Counted from the first letter of the stretch, positions 23,044-34,779 are shown. The stretch is 64,000 nucleotides of DNA from Miscanthus floridulus (GCF_019320115.1 NC_089587.1:81141957-81205956); one strand, 5' to 3'. Notes: generated by a model not told the origin, from the letters alone. Program-made: numbers and translations.

Positions 23044-23050
<7 letters not shown>
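22794..23050. mobile_element. MITE in TA microsatellite, second copy
   Basis: A near-identical second copy in the same orientation, separated from the first by a short TATATATA. It has one extra block near 22880-22905 (GTAACTCCTTACAAAG) compared with the first copy and is followed by another (AT)n run. Confidence 0.7.

Positions 23051-23090
<40 letters not shown>
23046..23090. repeat. (AT)n microsatellite
   Basis: About 45 bases of pure AT bordering the second MITE copy. Confidence 0.9.
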
Positions 23091-23092
<2 letters not shown>

Positions 23093-23580
23093 CTTGTTTT
23101 AGATATATTGCACATTTGTCTTTGTTTTTTTTTAACTTTCTTCGCAAACCCTGTCCTAGGAAACGGTCTACTTCGAAGCCATGTGTCGCCGCACACACCT
23201 CATCATAGGTGAAACTCCTGACACGAATGTGCCTCTAGACTTTGATCTGTGATGAAGTCATTATGAGGGGCCTCCACCATGACCATTGATTCTGCCATCT
23301 CTGTACAAACAAAACAAAAATGGACGAAGTAGGGAGAGAAAACAGAGTCAATGGTTGAGTGCCCTGGTGAGAGAGAGCCCCCACCTCCCCCTCCGCCGGC
23401 GACCTCCCTGGCGTCGGTGCCCACCCCCAAGCCTCCCGCCACCCCCTCCTCGGATGGCCTCTTCGCCCAGTGCCCTCCAGATCTATCCCCTCGCTTGTTG
23501 ATGATGACGAGGTGGAGCTCGTGGACTAGAGAGACAGCGGCACTGATGACATCGAAGCCGTCTGACGCTTTGGACGTGGC
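23091..23580. other. Unassigned block with proline/glycine-rich open frames
   Basis: A GC-rich patch at 23350-23580 is open in several frames on both strands, including a minus frame running 23203-23796. The encoded text is low-complexity (poly-Pro one way, poly-Gly the other) with no family I know. Confidence 0.35.
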
Positions 23581-23589
23581 GGAGCTTGC

Positions 23590-24290
23590 AGATCTGGGGG
23601 TTGGGTGTGCTGCACCCCCATTCGGGGCGTCTCTGGTCCCTCTGGCCTGCAGATCTGGCAGAACACCATGGTCTGACTTGCTGCCGCGCACTCTCTGACT
23701 CACTGTGCTGTTAGGGGGACCGGTTTGACTGGTTCGACACCTCGTCAAGCTAGGGTCCAATGCCCCTTCTTCACTCTTTTCAAGTGCAACTTTCAACCCT
23801 TGCTCTCATGTGCCAACACCAAAGTGTCCCAAACACTCGTGCACGTGTGTTAGCATTTTTCACAATCATTTTCAAGGGTTGTTAGCACTCACTAGGTCCT
23901 AATACAAATGCAAGGAGTTAGTTCACCTAGTGGCACTTGATAACCGCAATTACCATGAGTTTTTCCCTCTTCATAGTACGGCTATCTATCCTAAATTTGA
24001 TCATGCCCTCTATGCGTCTTGACCAGCAAAAGAAAAGCCTAGCTTATACCTTTGCCTTGCCTCCATTGTGGGGTTAGCTTTCCTCCTTCTCTTTTTAAAG
24101 TTGGAGCACTTGATCAACATCATGTGGCCATCTCCATCACCTTGAGTGCCATCTTACTCCACCTTGGATGTGAACCATCCTATCTCCATCAAATAACTTA
24201 GAGTAGATGGTTCGTCCACTAGGTTGTCTCAATTAGCCAAAACTAAACTAGGGCTTTCACCTTGACATGAGACTCTACTGTTTCCTCACC
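23590..24290 (-). mobile_element. Probable copia-type LTR fragment
   Basis: On the minus strand the text (GGCACATGAGAGCAAGGGTT, then GACGAGGTGTCGAACCAG with CCGGT motifs) resembles the inside of long SIRE-type LTRs of panicoid grasses, like the LTR at 59294-60769 in style. Its outer end is interrupted where the CACTA element begins at 24311. No TG..CA ends were fixed. Confidence 0.35.
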
Positions 24291-24327
24291 TGCTGGGTGT
24301 GGATGGAGGACACTACCGGAAACAGCT

Positions 24328-24710
24328 TCTTTGCCGAGTGCCTCAGGCACTCGGCAAAGGCCGATATACACTCGGCAAAGGGCGCTCGGTAAACAGTTTA
24401 TCGGCAAAGACCTCTTTGCCGAGTGCACTTTATCGGGCACTCGGCAAAGGCTTTGCCGAGTGCCAATCCGACACTCGGCAAAGAAAAGTGGCCGTGATGG
24501 CGAGCGCCACCATGACGGCGGCTTTGCCGAGTGCCAAGGTCAAGCACTCGACAAAGGTCCTCGCTTTGCCGAGTGTCGTTGACTTAGACACTCGGTAAAG
24601 GTGGTCACTTTGCCGAGTGCAACGACCTTTGCACTCGGCAAAGCATGTTCCCAGATAGTTCTCAGGTAGTCACTTTGCCGAGTGTCGTGACCATTGCACT
24701 CGGCAAAGTG
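24328..24710. repeat. Left subterminal repeat array of the CACTA element
   Basis: More than a dozen copies of the 12-mer CTTTGCCGAGTG in both orientations, often as hairpin pairs with CACTCGGCAAAG. In En/Spm such arrays bind the element-encoded TNPA protein. Confidence 0.9.
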
Positions 24711-25101
24711 ACTAAAAATAGCCTTTTTATTTGTTTTTTACATCCCATCCAAACAAACAGAAGATATATATAACAAACATCACCAACATCACATATATAT
24801 CATCAACAGCACATATATATCACCAACACCACATATATATCACAAACGTCAATATATATCACAAACGTCTCATGTCTCACAATATATCACAAATAAGTTC
24901 ACAAGTAATCCAAGTGCTCTATCATCTTCAACCACAATTGCAAATAGAAGTATCATTAACAACCACAAGTATCATCACTGATTTGGTGAAGGATTCGCTG
25001 AAGCATGAGGATCGTTCGATGCCGCCGATTGATTCTGCACAAAGGAGAAGAGATTGCATGTGTGAGACAAGATAAATATATACCATACATGAATAAAACT
25101 T

Positions 25102-27110
25102 TCATACTCCACTAGGTTTGACCGTAAGCATGAACATACAAACTAAAACATTTATACTCACAGGAGTATAATAGTGAGGGGGTGGAGATGGAGGTGGAGC
25201 GAATAGCGAAGGTGGTGGAGCTACACCCGTAGCGGCGCCAAGACTTTGCATGTACTGAAGAATCTCCGCCATCCTCTGCTGCCCCGCCTCCCACTTGGCC
25301 TCCACCCTCTCCATCTTCGCCTGCATCTGCTCCCGTATCCTCCTCTCTTGTTCCAACTAGGCCTACAATATATTCACCCCAATGTTACAATAATGCAAAG
25401 GAAAGGTATGAAAAAAAACAATGAACGACGAATAAACCAGGAATAACCTCGAGTGCCTCCACCCGGTGGTGTGAAGTGTCCTACCAAGGTCGTATGGCCG
25501 GGCTCCTGCTCGTGCTGCTTGCTCGAATCTAAGAGAGACTGGGAGTAGCGGCCGAGTCGATTGCACCGTCGCCAATCCAGTACCGCCCATGCTTCTTGCC
25601 TCCTCCCACCCTCATGACAACTTCTCCATCAAGGTCCTCGGTGCTCGGATCGTACTCTGACCCATGGACCTCCCTTGCCATTGATGTGTACTCACTAAGG
25701 CGGTTGTGGATGGTCGCATTGATGTACGCCTCAGGCCTGTCCTTCGAGTTGTAGTCGACGTCAGACGTCGCCTTGCCCTTGTGAGCCATAGCAAATGCCT
25801 TGAAGATTGAGCAAGGCTGGCCACCATGTGACGCCGACTGTGAGAAAAAAATGCAAGATGATTAGAAATCATGCAGAATTGAGCGTTAGAATAAATAAAT
25901 GAATTTGCGTACCCATGTTTCTGCGTATCCGTTAAGGCTGCGGCTGCCTTGATGGTGTGCTACACCTGGCATCATCAAACGCCGCTCCCGGCACAAGTTG
26001 TGCGTCTCCTCCCACTCGCGTGAGCACCACCTGTCCACCATCTGTTCCCAGCACTAGGGATGCGTGACGCACCAATAAGGAATCATCTATAGGCCATCAA
26101 GTACATGACATATCAGAAGATGAAATTAAGCCTACTTAATCTCAAAAGGAATCAGTATTAATATTCTATATTTACCTGTAGGTACTGGTCCTGGGTCAGC
26201 GTCATGGATCTTGCGTCCCTTTTGGTGACCTTCATTCCAAGGATGGTCCCGTGGTAAGTTACGACGGCCTAGATGCGTGCCTCGTAATGCATGTCCACGA
26301 TGAGTTTTTTGCAGCATTTGGTAGCCACCGCATCCGCCCTGCCCTCATGTCCGTCCTGGCATCTAAAGAAATCCTGCATACAAACACGATGTATCCATTC
26401 ATTATTTCAAGAATGTATTGAGCAATGTAGTACGAGGAAGACTTACCCACAGCTCTTGCTTCACCTGCTCTGCCTTGTTGTTGAATACCCTACGGACCCG
26501 ATCTGTAGCATCAGGGGTGGCGGCATAGTGGTCAAATGAGTAGGCTGGCCCTATCACTCCGGCGTACTCAACCAGGCCAAGGAAGTGCTCCTTGCACAGA
26601 AGACCGAGGATGCCATTGACTTGGCGTGTGTGACCACCTCCACTCGCCACAATTGTCCAGTTCCTGCCCAAGTGATTAAGAAAAATTATTAATTTCTATT
26701 TTGATTTTCAACATATCATATAAAGTAGTGATAACATCTAAAGTTACTTACTTTTCCCCCTCAGGTCGAATCAGCAGGTGTCTCTCATGAGGTATCAGTC
26801 GCTGAGGGAGGCTCACGGGACCTCACAAGTAGACGCTCGACGAACTAGAGGAAGCGGAACCCCCTGCTGTCGCCTCGTCCTCATCGTCCTCCTACGCGTC
26901 CTCCTGCACCTCCTCGTCATCCTCCTGCGTGTCCTCCTGTGCCTCCTCAGCGTCCTCCTAGGGCACCTGCTCCTCCTCCTCCTCACGCGATGGGGTGGCA
27001 GGTGACGACTCCCTCCTACGGCTGCTCGTCCTCCTACTCTCCCCCAGTGCAGCAGTCCTTGTCCTTCGGTACAAGGACATTAGCTTCCTCATCCCACCGC
27101 CCACCATCTT
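25102..27110 (-). pseudogene. Transposase_24-like second CACTA gene (broken)
   Basis: On the minus strand an acidic start (EEEEEQVP, then repeated QEDDEEVQED-like text) leads, after an intron near 26672-26755, into TRQVNGILGLLCKEHFLGLV and SFDHYAATPDATDRVRRVFN (26402-26671). Further exons give AKCCKKLIVDMHYEARIQAV near 26240-26320, the SREWEETHN block near 25990, and KDRPEAYINATIHNRLSEYT (25529-25789). The 3' part encodes a Glu/Arg coiled-coil (25102-25356). This matches the plant Ptta/En/Spm Transposase_24 family. Several stops and frame changes disable it. Confidence 0.78.
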
Positions 27111-27199
27111 TGTTCAATCACCTGCAATTAAAAAGAGTAAACCAATAAGCACAGATAAACAAGAAGTACTTAGAAATAGATGCAAAATAAACAAAACAT

Positions 27200-28727
27200 A
27201 ATTATTGTTGCTCTCCATATCCCATAAAACCACCTTCTGGATTGACCATGAGACCATCTATCTATTCACGAACCGCAACACCAGTCATTATTGGTGGTGT
27301 AGGGTCTATCACTACGACACCTTTTGTAAAGTTCTTGATGTCTCGTCTGAATGCATGGTCAAGAGGGAGGAATTGCCGATGTTTGTCGAACGGTGAATAC
27401 TTACCACCCTTCTGCAACCAAATGAACCTCAGACCTTCCTTGCATACTGGACATGGAAACTTCCCATGAACACACCAGGCGCAGAATATCCCATACGCCA
27501 GGAAGTCATGCAGGGAGTAGTGGTACCAAACATGCATTTTGAAGTTTTTCTTTGTAGCTTAGTCGTATGTCCATACCCCTTCCTCCCAAGCACGGACCAA
27601 TTCATCAATCACAGGCTCCATGAACACACCCATATTATTCCTCGGTGTCTAGGAATTATCAATGATAAGAATACGTTCTGTCGTTGAAAGCATACGACAA
27701 GGGGGGGGGGGGGAATGGGGCAGCCATCATTCCATAAGGATTGAACCCATCTGTTGCCAGCGCAACATGTACATTACGAGCCTCTTTAGCTTTGTCATGA
27801 TGAATGCCATCAAAGTAGGTCCATGCTTCACCATCGGATGCATGTACCATCTGTCAGGATTGTATCGTTTGCTATTTTTGTGCCATGTCATCTATTTGGC
27901 ACATTCCTCGGTCATGTATAGCCGTTGGATCCTCGGTATGAATGGAAGGTGCCATAGGATTGTCACGGGAATGTCAAGCTGCCTCTTCTGGCCATCACCA
28001 GAATCTACCTCTAGGAACCTAGAGGATTTACACTTTGGACAGTACTTTGCTTCCATGTATTCTTTCCTAAATAGGACGTACCCCTTCGGGCAAGCATGTA
28101 TCTGCTCATACGATATCTTAAGTGCACAAAGGAGTTTATGTGATTCGTGCATGCTCTTTGGCAGAAGGTGACCCTCCGGAAGCAAGCTGCCAATAACTGT
28201 CAACATACCATCGAAGGCGTCTCAACTCAGGCTATACTGGGACTTTAACGCCATTATGTGTCCAGTGGCATCTAGTTGAGAAACCTTTGACTGGCCATGA
28301 AGGGGTTTCTATGCCACGGCAAACATGTCGTAGAACGCCTTTGCGGTTGCCTCTGGCTCCTCCTCCGTACGTCCTTCAGTGAACTGTGCCTCATGATAGT
28401 CATTTAACATGTCTGCTACCCCGACATCAGCATCATAATCCTCGATGCGTGGTCTCACCACCCCCTCTCTCATACGATCGGCTTTACCATGGTAGACCCA
28501 CCTAGTATAATCTATCGTAAATCCATTCTTCCAAAGATGTTCCCCATGACCTTCTTCGTTTGTCTTTTCCTGTTTGCACATTTGTTGCAGGGACAACAAA
28601 TTTTACTCGCTCCTTTAGTAGCCACGCCAAATGCCCGTTCCAAGAAAGCATCGGTCTTGTCGATCCATTCATTGGTGACCTGACCCTGACTTACATGGCC
28701 TGTGTACATCCACTCACGGTCCTCCAT
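27200..28727 (-). pseudogene. TNP2-like CACTA transposase (broken)
   Basis: The start frame MEDREWMYTGHVSQGQVTNE (28512-28727) is the transposase-associated N-terminal domain with its Cys-rich CPCNKCAN. It is followed by LWKNGFTIDYTRWVYHGK (28309-28599), CPKGYVLFRKEYMEAKYCPK and SRFLEVD (27892-28206), ALATDGFNPYGMMAAP (27659-27850) and LHDFLAYGIFCAWCVHGKFP (27262-27537), the order seen in TNP2-family transposases. A long C run on the sense strand (27701-27713), frame changes and a stop near 27570 break it, and the catalytic C-terminal part is not readable. Confidence 0.85.
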
Positions 28728-28825
28728 CCTCTAACATATATAGCGGCGAGTAATATAAACATCAATTGCATCTACACGATGTTCCTACTATCTAATAGGT
28801 AAGGATAGGTCCTAATCCCATACGA

Positions 28826-29016
28826 GGATGCATAGGTGGGTTTAGTTTTCATGCTCTACTCCTATCCGAGATAGAATTTCGGTAGTACCTCCCCGCTGTT
28901 CTCCAAATACACGCCCTACCAGGGAGATTGTGTATCCAAAGAACAACAGGGAGATGATGCCAAAACTCTATCTCGGATCGGAGCAGACCATGGAAACTAA
29001 CCCCACCTACGCATCC
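28826..29016. other. Long foldback hairpin upstream of the CACTA transposase
   Basis: Arms of about 87 bases (28826-28912 and 28930-29016) pair with roughly 80-85 percent identity around a 17-base loop. The left arm has TCCGAGATAGAATTTCGG and the right arm CCAAAACTCTATCTCGGATC. It sits in the leader of the minus-strand TNP2-like gene, so its transcript could fold into a long stem. Confidence 0.8.
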
Positions 29017-29894
29017 GTGGGCTGTCCAAAAAACATGGACAGTTTGAAACAGATACGGTCTTAGATATGGAAATATCTGTATATTTCCAACCGTATCTCT
29101 TTTGAATGGGCGATGCCTAACTGGGTTATGTGATCTACGACCATGATATGGAAAGAGGGGTTATACCTAGGGTGGCGGTGGAGTCAGGCTAGCGGGGCCA
29201 TGGCGGGTCGGTGCAGTGGCGAGGCAACACGGTGCAGACAGACCTGTTGTGGCGAGGAAGGCGATCGAGGTCATCGAGGTACTCCGCCTCTGCTACGACG
29301 GGCTCTTCTCTACAAAAAAGAAACATAAAACTGTCAATACAAAATTTCAGCAGCACCTCCCCTGCACGGTGAGGTTTCCAAAACCTGCAAGAAAACCAAC
29401 GACATGATGGCCGACATGCACATATATATGAACAACACGATGGCTGACATGCACAAGATTATATCCAACCACATATATATAACAATGTCACAACCACTCA
29501 TACGACTACCACCACCGCTACTCTAACACTACTACTACCACAACTACTAGTAATACTACGATGACGACGGTAGGGCATACCTAGTGGGCATCGTAGGGCG
29601 GCGGTGGACAAGGCAATGGCTGGGAAGCGCTGGGGATGGCGTGGGCATGGGCGACGGTGGCGGCGGGGCTAGCGCCCCCTTTTTCTTCCTCCTTCCTCCT
29701 TCCTCCTCCTCCTTCTCTTCCTCCTTCCTCCTCTCCTCCTCTACTCCTCCCTCTTTCTCCTCCTCCTCTGGTGACGGCGCTGTCGCGGCCGGCGTGGGCA
29801 TGGGTGGGGGTGGCGGCGGCGCTGGCGCGGGTGTGCGTGCATGCGTGTGTGCGGTGTGTGTGGTCTGGCTAGGCCAGGAGGTTAAATCCCCTCT
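29017..29894. other. CACTA interior leader region
   Basis: Contains a CAACATCACATATATATC-like style of simple text and a pyrimidine-rich, then GC-rich block (29640-29880) open in both directions as low-complexity protein. No gene supported. Confidence 0.4.
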
Positions 29895-30232
29895 TTGCCG
29901 AGTGCCCCCGATCTGGCACTCGACAAAGTTTTTTTTGTTTGTTTTTAATTCTTTATCGAGTGCCACCTGGCCAGGCACTCAGCAAAGAGGGGTTTTTAAA
30001 AAAAACTTAATGTTTTTAAATTCTTTGTCGAGTACCACTGGACTAACACTCGACAAAGAGGGGTTTTTAAATTTAAAAAAAAATCTTTGCCAAGTTTCAC
30101 CCGGACTGGCACTCGATAAAGAGGGGTTTTTTAATTTTTTTTTAAATTCTTTGCCAAGTGCCATAGGTCCTGACAGTCGGCAAAGAGGCACCTTTGCCAA
30201 GTGTCATTTTTTAACACTCGACAAACCATATT
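29895..30232. repeat. Right subterminal repeat array of the CACTA element
   Basis: About ten diverged copies of CTTTGCCGAGTG (variants CTTTATCGAGTG, CTTTGTCGAGTA, CTTTGCCAAGTG) alternating with poly-T/A. They are more decayed than the left array, mostly by C to T and G to A changes. Confidence 0.88.
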
Positions 30233-30235
30233 TTT

Positions 30236-30857
30236 TTCACTTTTGACCTCGAAACTTTTTCTACAGTCCTCAGACAATACCTGGTACTCTATGTTCCAAT
30301 ATGGCACATTTCTTGGATTTTTTCTATATTTCTTTAATTTATTTCATTTAATTGAATTTTCTTGGATAATTCAAATTATAACCGCTAGTCATTCGAATAA
30401 TGAAAAAAAATGAATTGAAAAATGATATTCATGTTATTTAGTATAATGTGAGGCCGTATCCAGGAACATACCACCAATTTTGAACATCTTGTTCACGAAA
30501 CATGACCATGAACTTGCGGTCAAGTTGTTTTTAAATTCTATAAAAAGAAAACAAAGTCCAAAAATCATGAAACTTGTCAAGATGTCAAGATATCATATGT
30601 GGAGGCTGTGATAAAAATCGAGGAGGTTTCGTGCAAGTTGTCACGTACGATGCTTGCAAACCGAAGTCGGTCTCTTTACGAAATCGGATAGGGGCGGTAC
30701 AACAGGGACTTATCAGGTCGAGCATAGGGGCGGTACAACATCCGACGGTGAGATTCGAGGGTCAAGGATGCATGTGGTAATCCTCCAAGATTTCACATGC
30801 ACTTGTGGTAAACCAAGGTAGGTCAGTACAGCTAGGGCTCTGTAGTGTTGGGTTTTC
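30236..30857. other. CACTA-associated non-coding DNA
   Basis: AT-rich text with TTTGACCTCGAAACTTTTTC and a repeated ATAGGGGCGGTACAACA (near 30690 and 30723). It resembles the non-coding stretch found inside the terminal arrays of grass CACTA elements. No coding potential seen. Confidence 0.45.
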
Positions 30858-32946
30858 TTTATTGGTAGCTTTGCGAGGCGTGTCATTGGACTTCGTCCTC
30901 AGCGTCACTTAGGGGATATGTGTACCTGCTCTAGTTGTGGATGTGGGCTCGTCTACCAGTTGGTCGTCCCGAGGTTCTGGCTCAGCGTGAGTAGTTCCTA
31001 GGTTAGCCTCCGCGTCGGCAGCTGATGTGGGCGTACCTTTGGGGCTAGGTTAGGGTTCTGCATGCGAGGTTAGAGCGAGCGTGCATTGAGTTCACAAACA
31101 AGCTAGACACACTCATGGCGTCTAGTATAAGTAAATTTTATTTCCCATGCTGGTTTGAAATAGTTTAGTATAGCATCTAACATCTTGTTTGGACATGTTG
31201 CAAGTGTCGTGGGAGCCATACGATGGAGAGGGGGGCACTTTCTTTTCAGTTGAGCAACATTTGTGGGTGCGACGATGACTTCTACAGGATGAGGTGCCCT
31301 CTAATTTGTTTCTATGCCATGGAGTTCCACCTGCCAGATAGAGTTGCACGCCAATTTGGAGTGAGACAGTTTTGGCCAACAACTCTGTTCTCGACTAGCG
31401 TTGACTTACACAAGTAAGTGTTTTGCTATTTCAATTGTCTCGTGATTGTCCATTTTCATTAATTCCTATATAAGATGAAGTAATGATGACATACGTGCAC
31501 TTTTAATATGATGACATGTACATGGATTGAGAAGAATGTGCGTGTATGTGTATTTCTTGTTCTCATCATTATGGCAAGTTATAGGACTATGGGTTCAACC
31601 CATGTCATGATCTATTTTCTCTTCTTTCTTTGGAACCCACATGGTAACACTTTCCATAGTGAAGATTACATATGATAATACTGTTACATATGATTTCCTC
31701 AATTGCTCTGTACCTTTCTTGTGAAGCTTACATCAAATAGTCACGTCATATAGCTTAGGCGCCATCGTTTTATAGCATAAATTTCTTGTGCAGGTTGGAT
31801 CATCAGAAGAACAGGAAGATTTTTGATTGAGAGAAGCACCACTAGTACTACATTGAACAATAGGAGCTGTTGCACAACAACGTGGACGAGAACAACGAGC
31901 TGCACATGAAACATGAGTATAGGTGCTACCAAGCTTGGTACCAAGGTGTGACATGTTGCAGGCTGAGGCTACAATGGATAGAAGATGACTACGCTGACAT
32001 CGAGTCCTCTGACGATGAAGACACGGCTTATGACCAAACTACTCGTGTAGGAAGGCAGGTGGAGGCAGGACCAATCTTGGATAGAGTGGTAAGTCAATTG
32101 CCTTATTTTTCAATGTTAAGTTGCATATCAATACATTCTGCATTTGAGGTCTCTATTTTAGTTAGTGGCACCTTCGAGTCATAGCATCCTTATAATTAAT
32201 TTAATCATACAAAATAATCATACCTTCAAAAGAGGACTAGATGGAGTTTGATGCATGACCAAACGGATATTGTGATGACCTATAGGTGACGGTACAAATT
32301 TGGATGGGTTTAGTCCTAGTAGTTGTTTAGTGAATTTTTCTTCTACAAAAGAAAACAAAACTTGTTGCTATCTATTGAGAAGTAAATGTAGGAGTTTTAA
32401 TTAGAAGCTAGCTTTATTAAAACAAGCTTTGTTTGGAATTTTATAAGGAAAAAACAAGCTTTGTTTGGAATTTTAGAAGAAAAAAGTTCCTGATTGTGGT
32501 TAGTTCATTATTTAATGTTTATGTTTGGTTCTGGAGGAGGCAACACACCACCACAATCTTATTGAGAACTTTGTTGCAGTGCAATACCCTCAAATGCTCG
32601 GTTGAAGACATTGAGCGCTTTCATCCAAGAGTCGGGGATGATGACACGTGTAGCTTCCTAGACGTAAGATTCAAAATATTCTTTTAAATATATTATTAAT
32701 ATGTTAAATTCTTTCAGTTAACATAATTTTGTACAACAGAGGCTGTCACATCGGCTATGTTGTATGGCTACTCATTGTGGTTGTAGGACAGCCACGACGC
32801 AAGACATGCACGTTCCTTCCGCAGGTAGAGGAGGCTTAGATTCGTCTAGCCAAGCACCTATAGGGTCCATATGCATTGCGTATAAGGACGAGGATGAGGA
32901 CGACGATGAGGTGGACCAGAGGCATGAGGAGCTTGACCCATCTTAG
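30858..32946 (+). pseudogene. Plant mobile domain (PMD) protein, multi-exon pseudogene
   Basis: Exon-like blocks in order: 30858-31090 (LRGYVYLL, LWMWARLPVGRPEV, HARLERACIEFTNKLDTLMA); 31205-31412 (DDDFYRMRCPLICFYAMEFH, LPDRVARQFGVRQFWP); 31795-32090 (LDHQKNRKIFD, then CRLRLQWIEDDYADIESSDD); about 32580-32665 (CSVEDIERFHPRVGDDDTCS); and an acidic tail to 32946. This is the aminotransferase-like plant mobile domain found in host MAIN/MAIL genes and in many transposons. A one-base gain in the G run near 31231-31237 shifts the frame, and TGA/TAG stops interrupt the third block. It lies between the CACTA element and the Ty3 insertion, and the GRF fragments at 53-55 kb may be parts of the same original element. 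Confidence 0.75.
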
Positions 32947-33312
32947 CTCTAGGATGCTCCCTCGACTCAGCCTACATAGCCTTTAGGCACTAGGCGACGC
33001 TATCCACCTGACCCTTACACTCCAGGCACCGACACTCTTGGTCACAAGGGTAAGGGTAAGACTAGGAGGCAACGAGGGTTTGTGGTAGATGTTATTATGT
33101 ACTATTATGGACTTTGTGGACTTTTATTATGAACTATTGTGGACTGTATGGGCTATTATTATCAACTATGAACTACTATGGACTATAATTATGGACTGTG
33201 TGGACTATTAATATGCTCATGTATATATTTTCAGATGAATGTGGCATATATTTGTATGTTTGAACATGTTGTATTGAGGTTAAATATTCATCTCATATTT
33301 GTTTATGGATTG
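32947..33312. other. Tail of the PMD pseudogene and flank of the Ty3 insertion
   Basis: Repeats of TATTATGGACT-like text (about 33090-33220) form a degenerate short tandem array (ACTATTATGGACTTTGTGG and variants). It ends at GATTG immediately before the LTR. Confidence 0.5.
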
Positions 33313-33399
33313 TGTCGGGTTCATAAACCCGAGATCCCTCATGGACATGCTTCCTAGCAAAAGCTCAGCCCAACAGATGACGTTGCGAACGACACATGA

Positions 33400-33810
33400 C
33401 TCCTAGGACGGCTAGAAGGGCGATCCAATCTTTGACTGGAAGGCCTGGCCAAGGAAAGGACGATGCTCGATTCCAACTCTGGCCTACCTCTCTGACCGGA
33501 AGGCCTGGCCAAGGAGGAACGACACTCGCTTTCGACTCCAGCCCACCTATCCGACCGGTAGGCCTAGACGACGCTCACTTCCAACTCCGGCCGCCTCTCC
33601 TACTAGAAGGCCTAGCCAAGGAGGACGACGCTTGCTTCCGACTATGGCCTGCCTCTCTAACCGGTAGGCCTGGCCAACGCTGCTTCCGACTCTGACCCGC
33701 CTCTCTAACTAGAAGGCCTAGCCAACACTGCTTCTGACTCCGACCCGCCTCTCTGACCAAAAGGCCTGGCCAGCACTGCTTCTGACTTCGACCCACATCT
33801 TTGACCGGGG
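33400..33810 (+). repeat. U3 minisatellite in the 5' LTR
   Basis: Six or more units of 45-65 bases built on CTGACCGGAAGGCCTGGCCA and CGCTTCCGACTCCGGCC. The same array is in the 3' LTR at 47385-47760, so it belonged to the element when it inserted. Such U3 arrays may act as enhancers. Confidence 0.85.
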
Positions 33811-34327
33811 ATGCACCAAACCTCTACTTACATCTCTTCTCCGACTGGCTCGGTCGGAGCTGACTGGACCAACCGACCTGGGACGCCCGCTCGGTGAGGA
33901 CCCAGGAAATGAGTGGAGCAAGTAAGGTAGGGCGCTCAAGTCAACCGCAATACCAAGGACTGTACCCTATACACCTATAGCACAGTACCGATAGGGCATG
34001 TTAGAAGGGTGCCCTACCACCTTCTAGGCATGTCAGAGCCCCAACAGTGTTGTGGGCATCGACGTTTGCCCTATAGTGTTGTGGGCGCCCTCAACTCTCA
34101 TACCAGGAAAACACGGTAAAACCCCCCACATGCCTCTAGGCATCAACAGTGTTGTGGGCGCCGTCATTTGCCATACATGGTGAATACGGTAAAACCTCCC
34201 ACATGCGTCTAACATAAATAGTGTAGTGGGCGCCTACAATCATCATTGTACCTGACGGCGTGGGCAACAAGACTTAGTAGCATATGTAAACTCTCCCTCT
34301 CTCACTTGTAAGGTCATCCCCTTCATC

Positions 34328-34334
34328 TATAAAA
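34328..34334 (+). promoter_or_regulatory. TATA box of the 5' LTR
   Basis: TATAAAA followed by GGGGATGCGCTCTCTCC, conserved in all three LTRs of this family in the window. Confidence 0.75.
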
Positions 34335-34744
34335 GGGGATGCGCTCTCTCCTAAGAAGGGGGACTCTCAGACGATTACGACTATCGAACAATTCGAACAA
34401 CCAACGATCGATTCACCCTCTGCTAGCTTTAGACACTCTAAAGCTACACAGAGCACACACTCGAATACTTAGCATATGTAGGAGCTCCTATCACTCTCGG
34501 CGCTTTGGTCCAGAGTCTAACCGGACCTCTTGCACCCCCCATCTTACTCCCTTCCGTTTGTAACCCCACAGCAAACTTTGAGCACCTAGGCTCAGGAATA
34601 AAGTCACCGACCGACTTAAACTAGACATAGGGCACATTGCCTGAACCAATATAAACCCTATGTCATTGAGTGTTAGGCCACATCCGATCACAACGTACAA
34701 AAAAACTACAAATATTTACGTGTTGGTCACTTTCTGCACCGACA

Positions 34745-34764
34745 GTTGGCGCTGTCTGTGGGGA
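34745..34764 (+). other. Primer binding site of copy B
   Basis: GTTGGCGCTGTCTGTGGGGA starts directly after the LTR. It matches the equivalent site of copy A. The priming tRNA is not assigned. Confidence 0.75.
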
Positions 34765-34779
34765 AGACGCCATACGTTC

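Larger units (their letters stand above)
24311..30790 (-). mobile_element. CACTA (En/Spm-type) transposon, right end not found
   Basis: The left terminus CACTACCGGAAACAGC at 24311 is followed by a dense array of CTTTGCCGAGTG and its complement, the hallmark of a large grass CACTA family. Two transposase genes run on the minus strand: TNP2-like (27200-28727) and Transposase_24-like (25110-27110). A second subterminal array lies at 29895-30232. The DNA after it (30236-30790) reads like CACTA-associated non-coding sequence, but no closing ..GTAGTG terminus was found, so the right border is approximate. The flank before 24311 is GGA; its partner cannot be checked. Confidence 0.85.
33313..34744 (+). 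repeat. 5' LTR of Ty3 copy B
   Basis: Starts TGTCGGGTTCATAAACCCG with an internal hairpin (GGGTTCATAAACCC) and ends CTTTCTGCACCGACA. 1432 bases. The U3 part has a minisatellite (33400-33810) and a repeated CAACAGTGTTGTGGGCGCC block (34030-34225). Confidence 0.94.

Noticed and set aside
23203..23796. 197-residue minus-strand open frame
   Set aside because: Low-complexity Gly run, overlapping open frames on the other strand and partial overlap with a probable LTR fragment; no family recognised.
24328..24710. Regularly spaced short repeats that could be mistaken for a CRISPR-like array
   Set aside because: The repeats are 12-mers in both orientations next to a CACTAC terminus and transposase genes, the known structure of grass CACTA ends.
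27701..27713. Long G run, also seen at 59319-59331 and 10207-10217
   Set aside because: Homopolymer runs may be real or assembly error; they break frames in decayed elements but I see no functional reading.
29584..30246. 220-residue plus-strand open frame
   Set aside because: It is Gly/Ser/Pro-rich low-complexity text that runs through the CACTA subterminal array; no domain and no conservation evidence.
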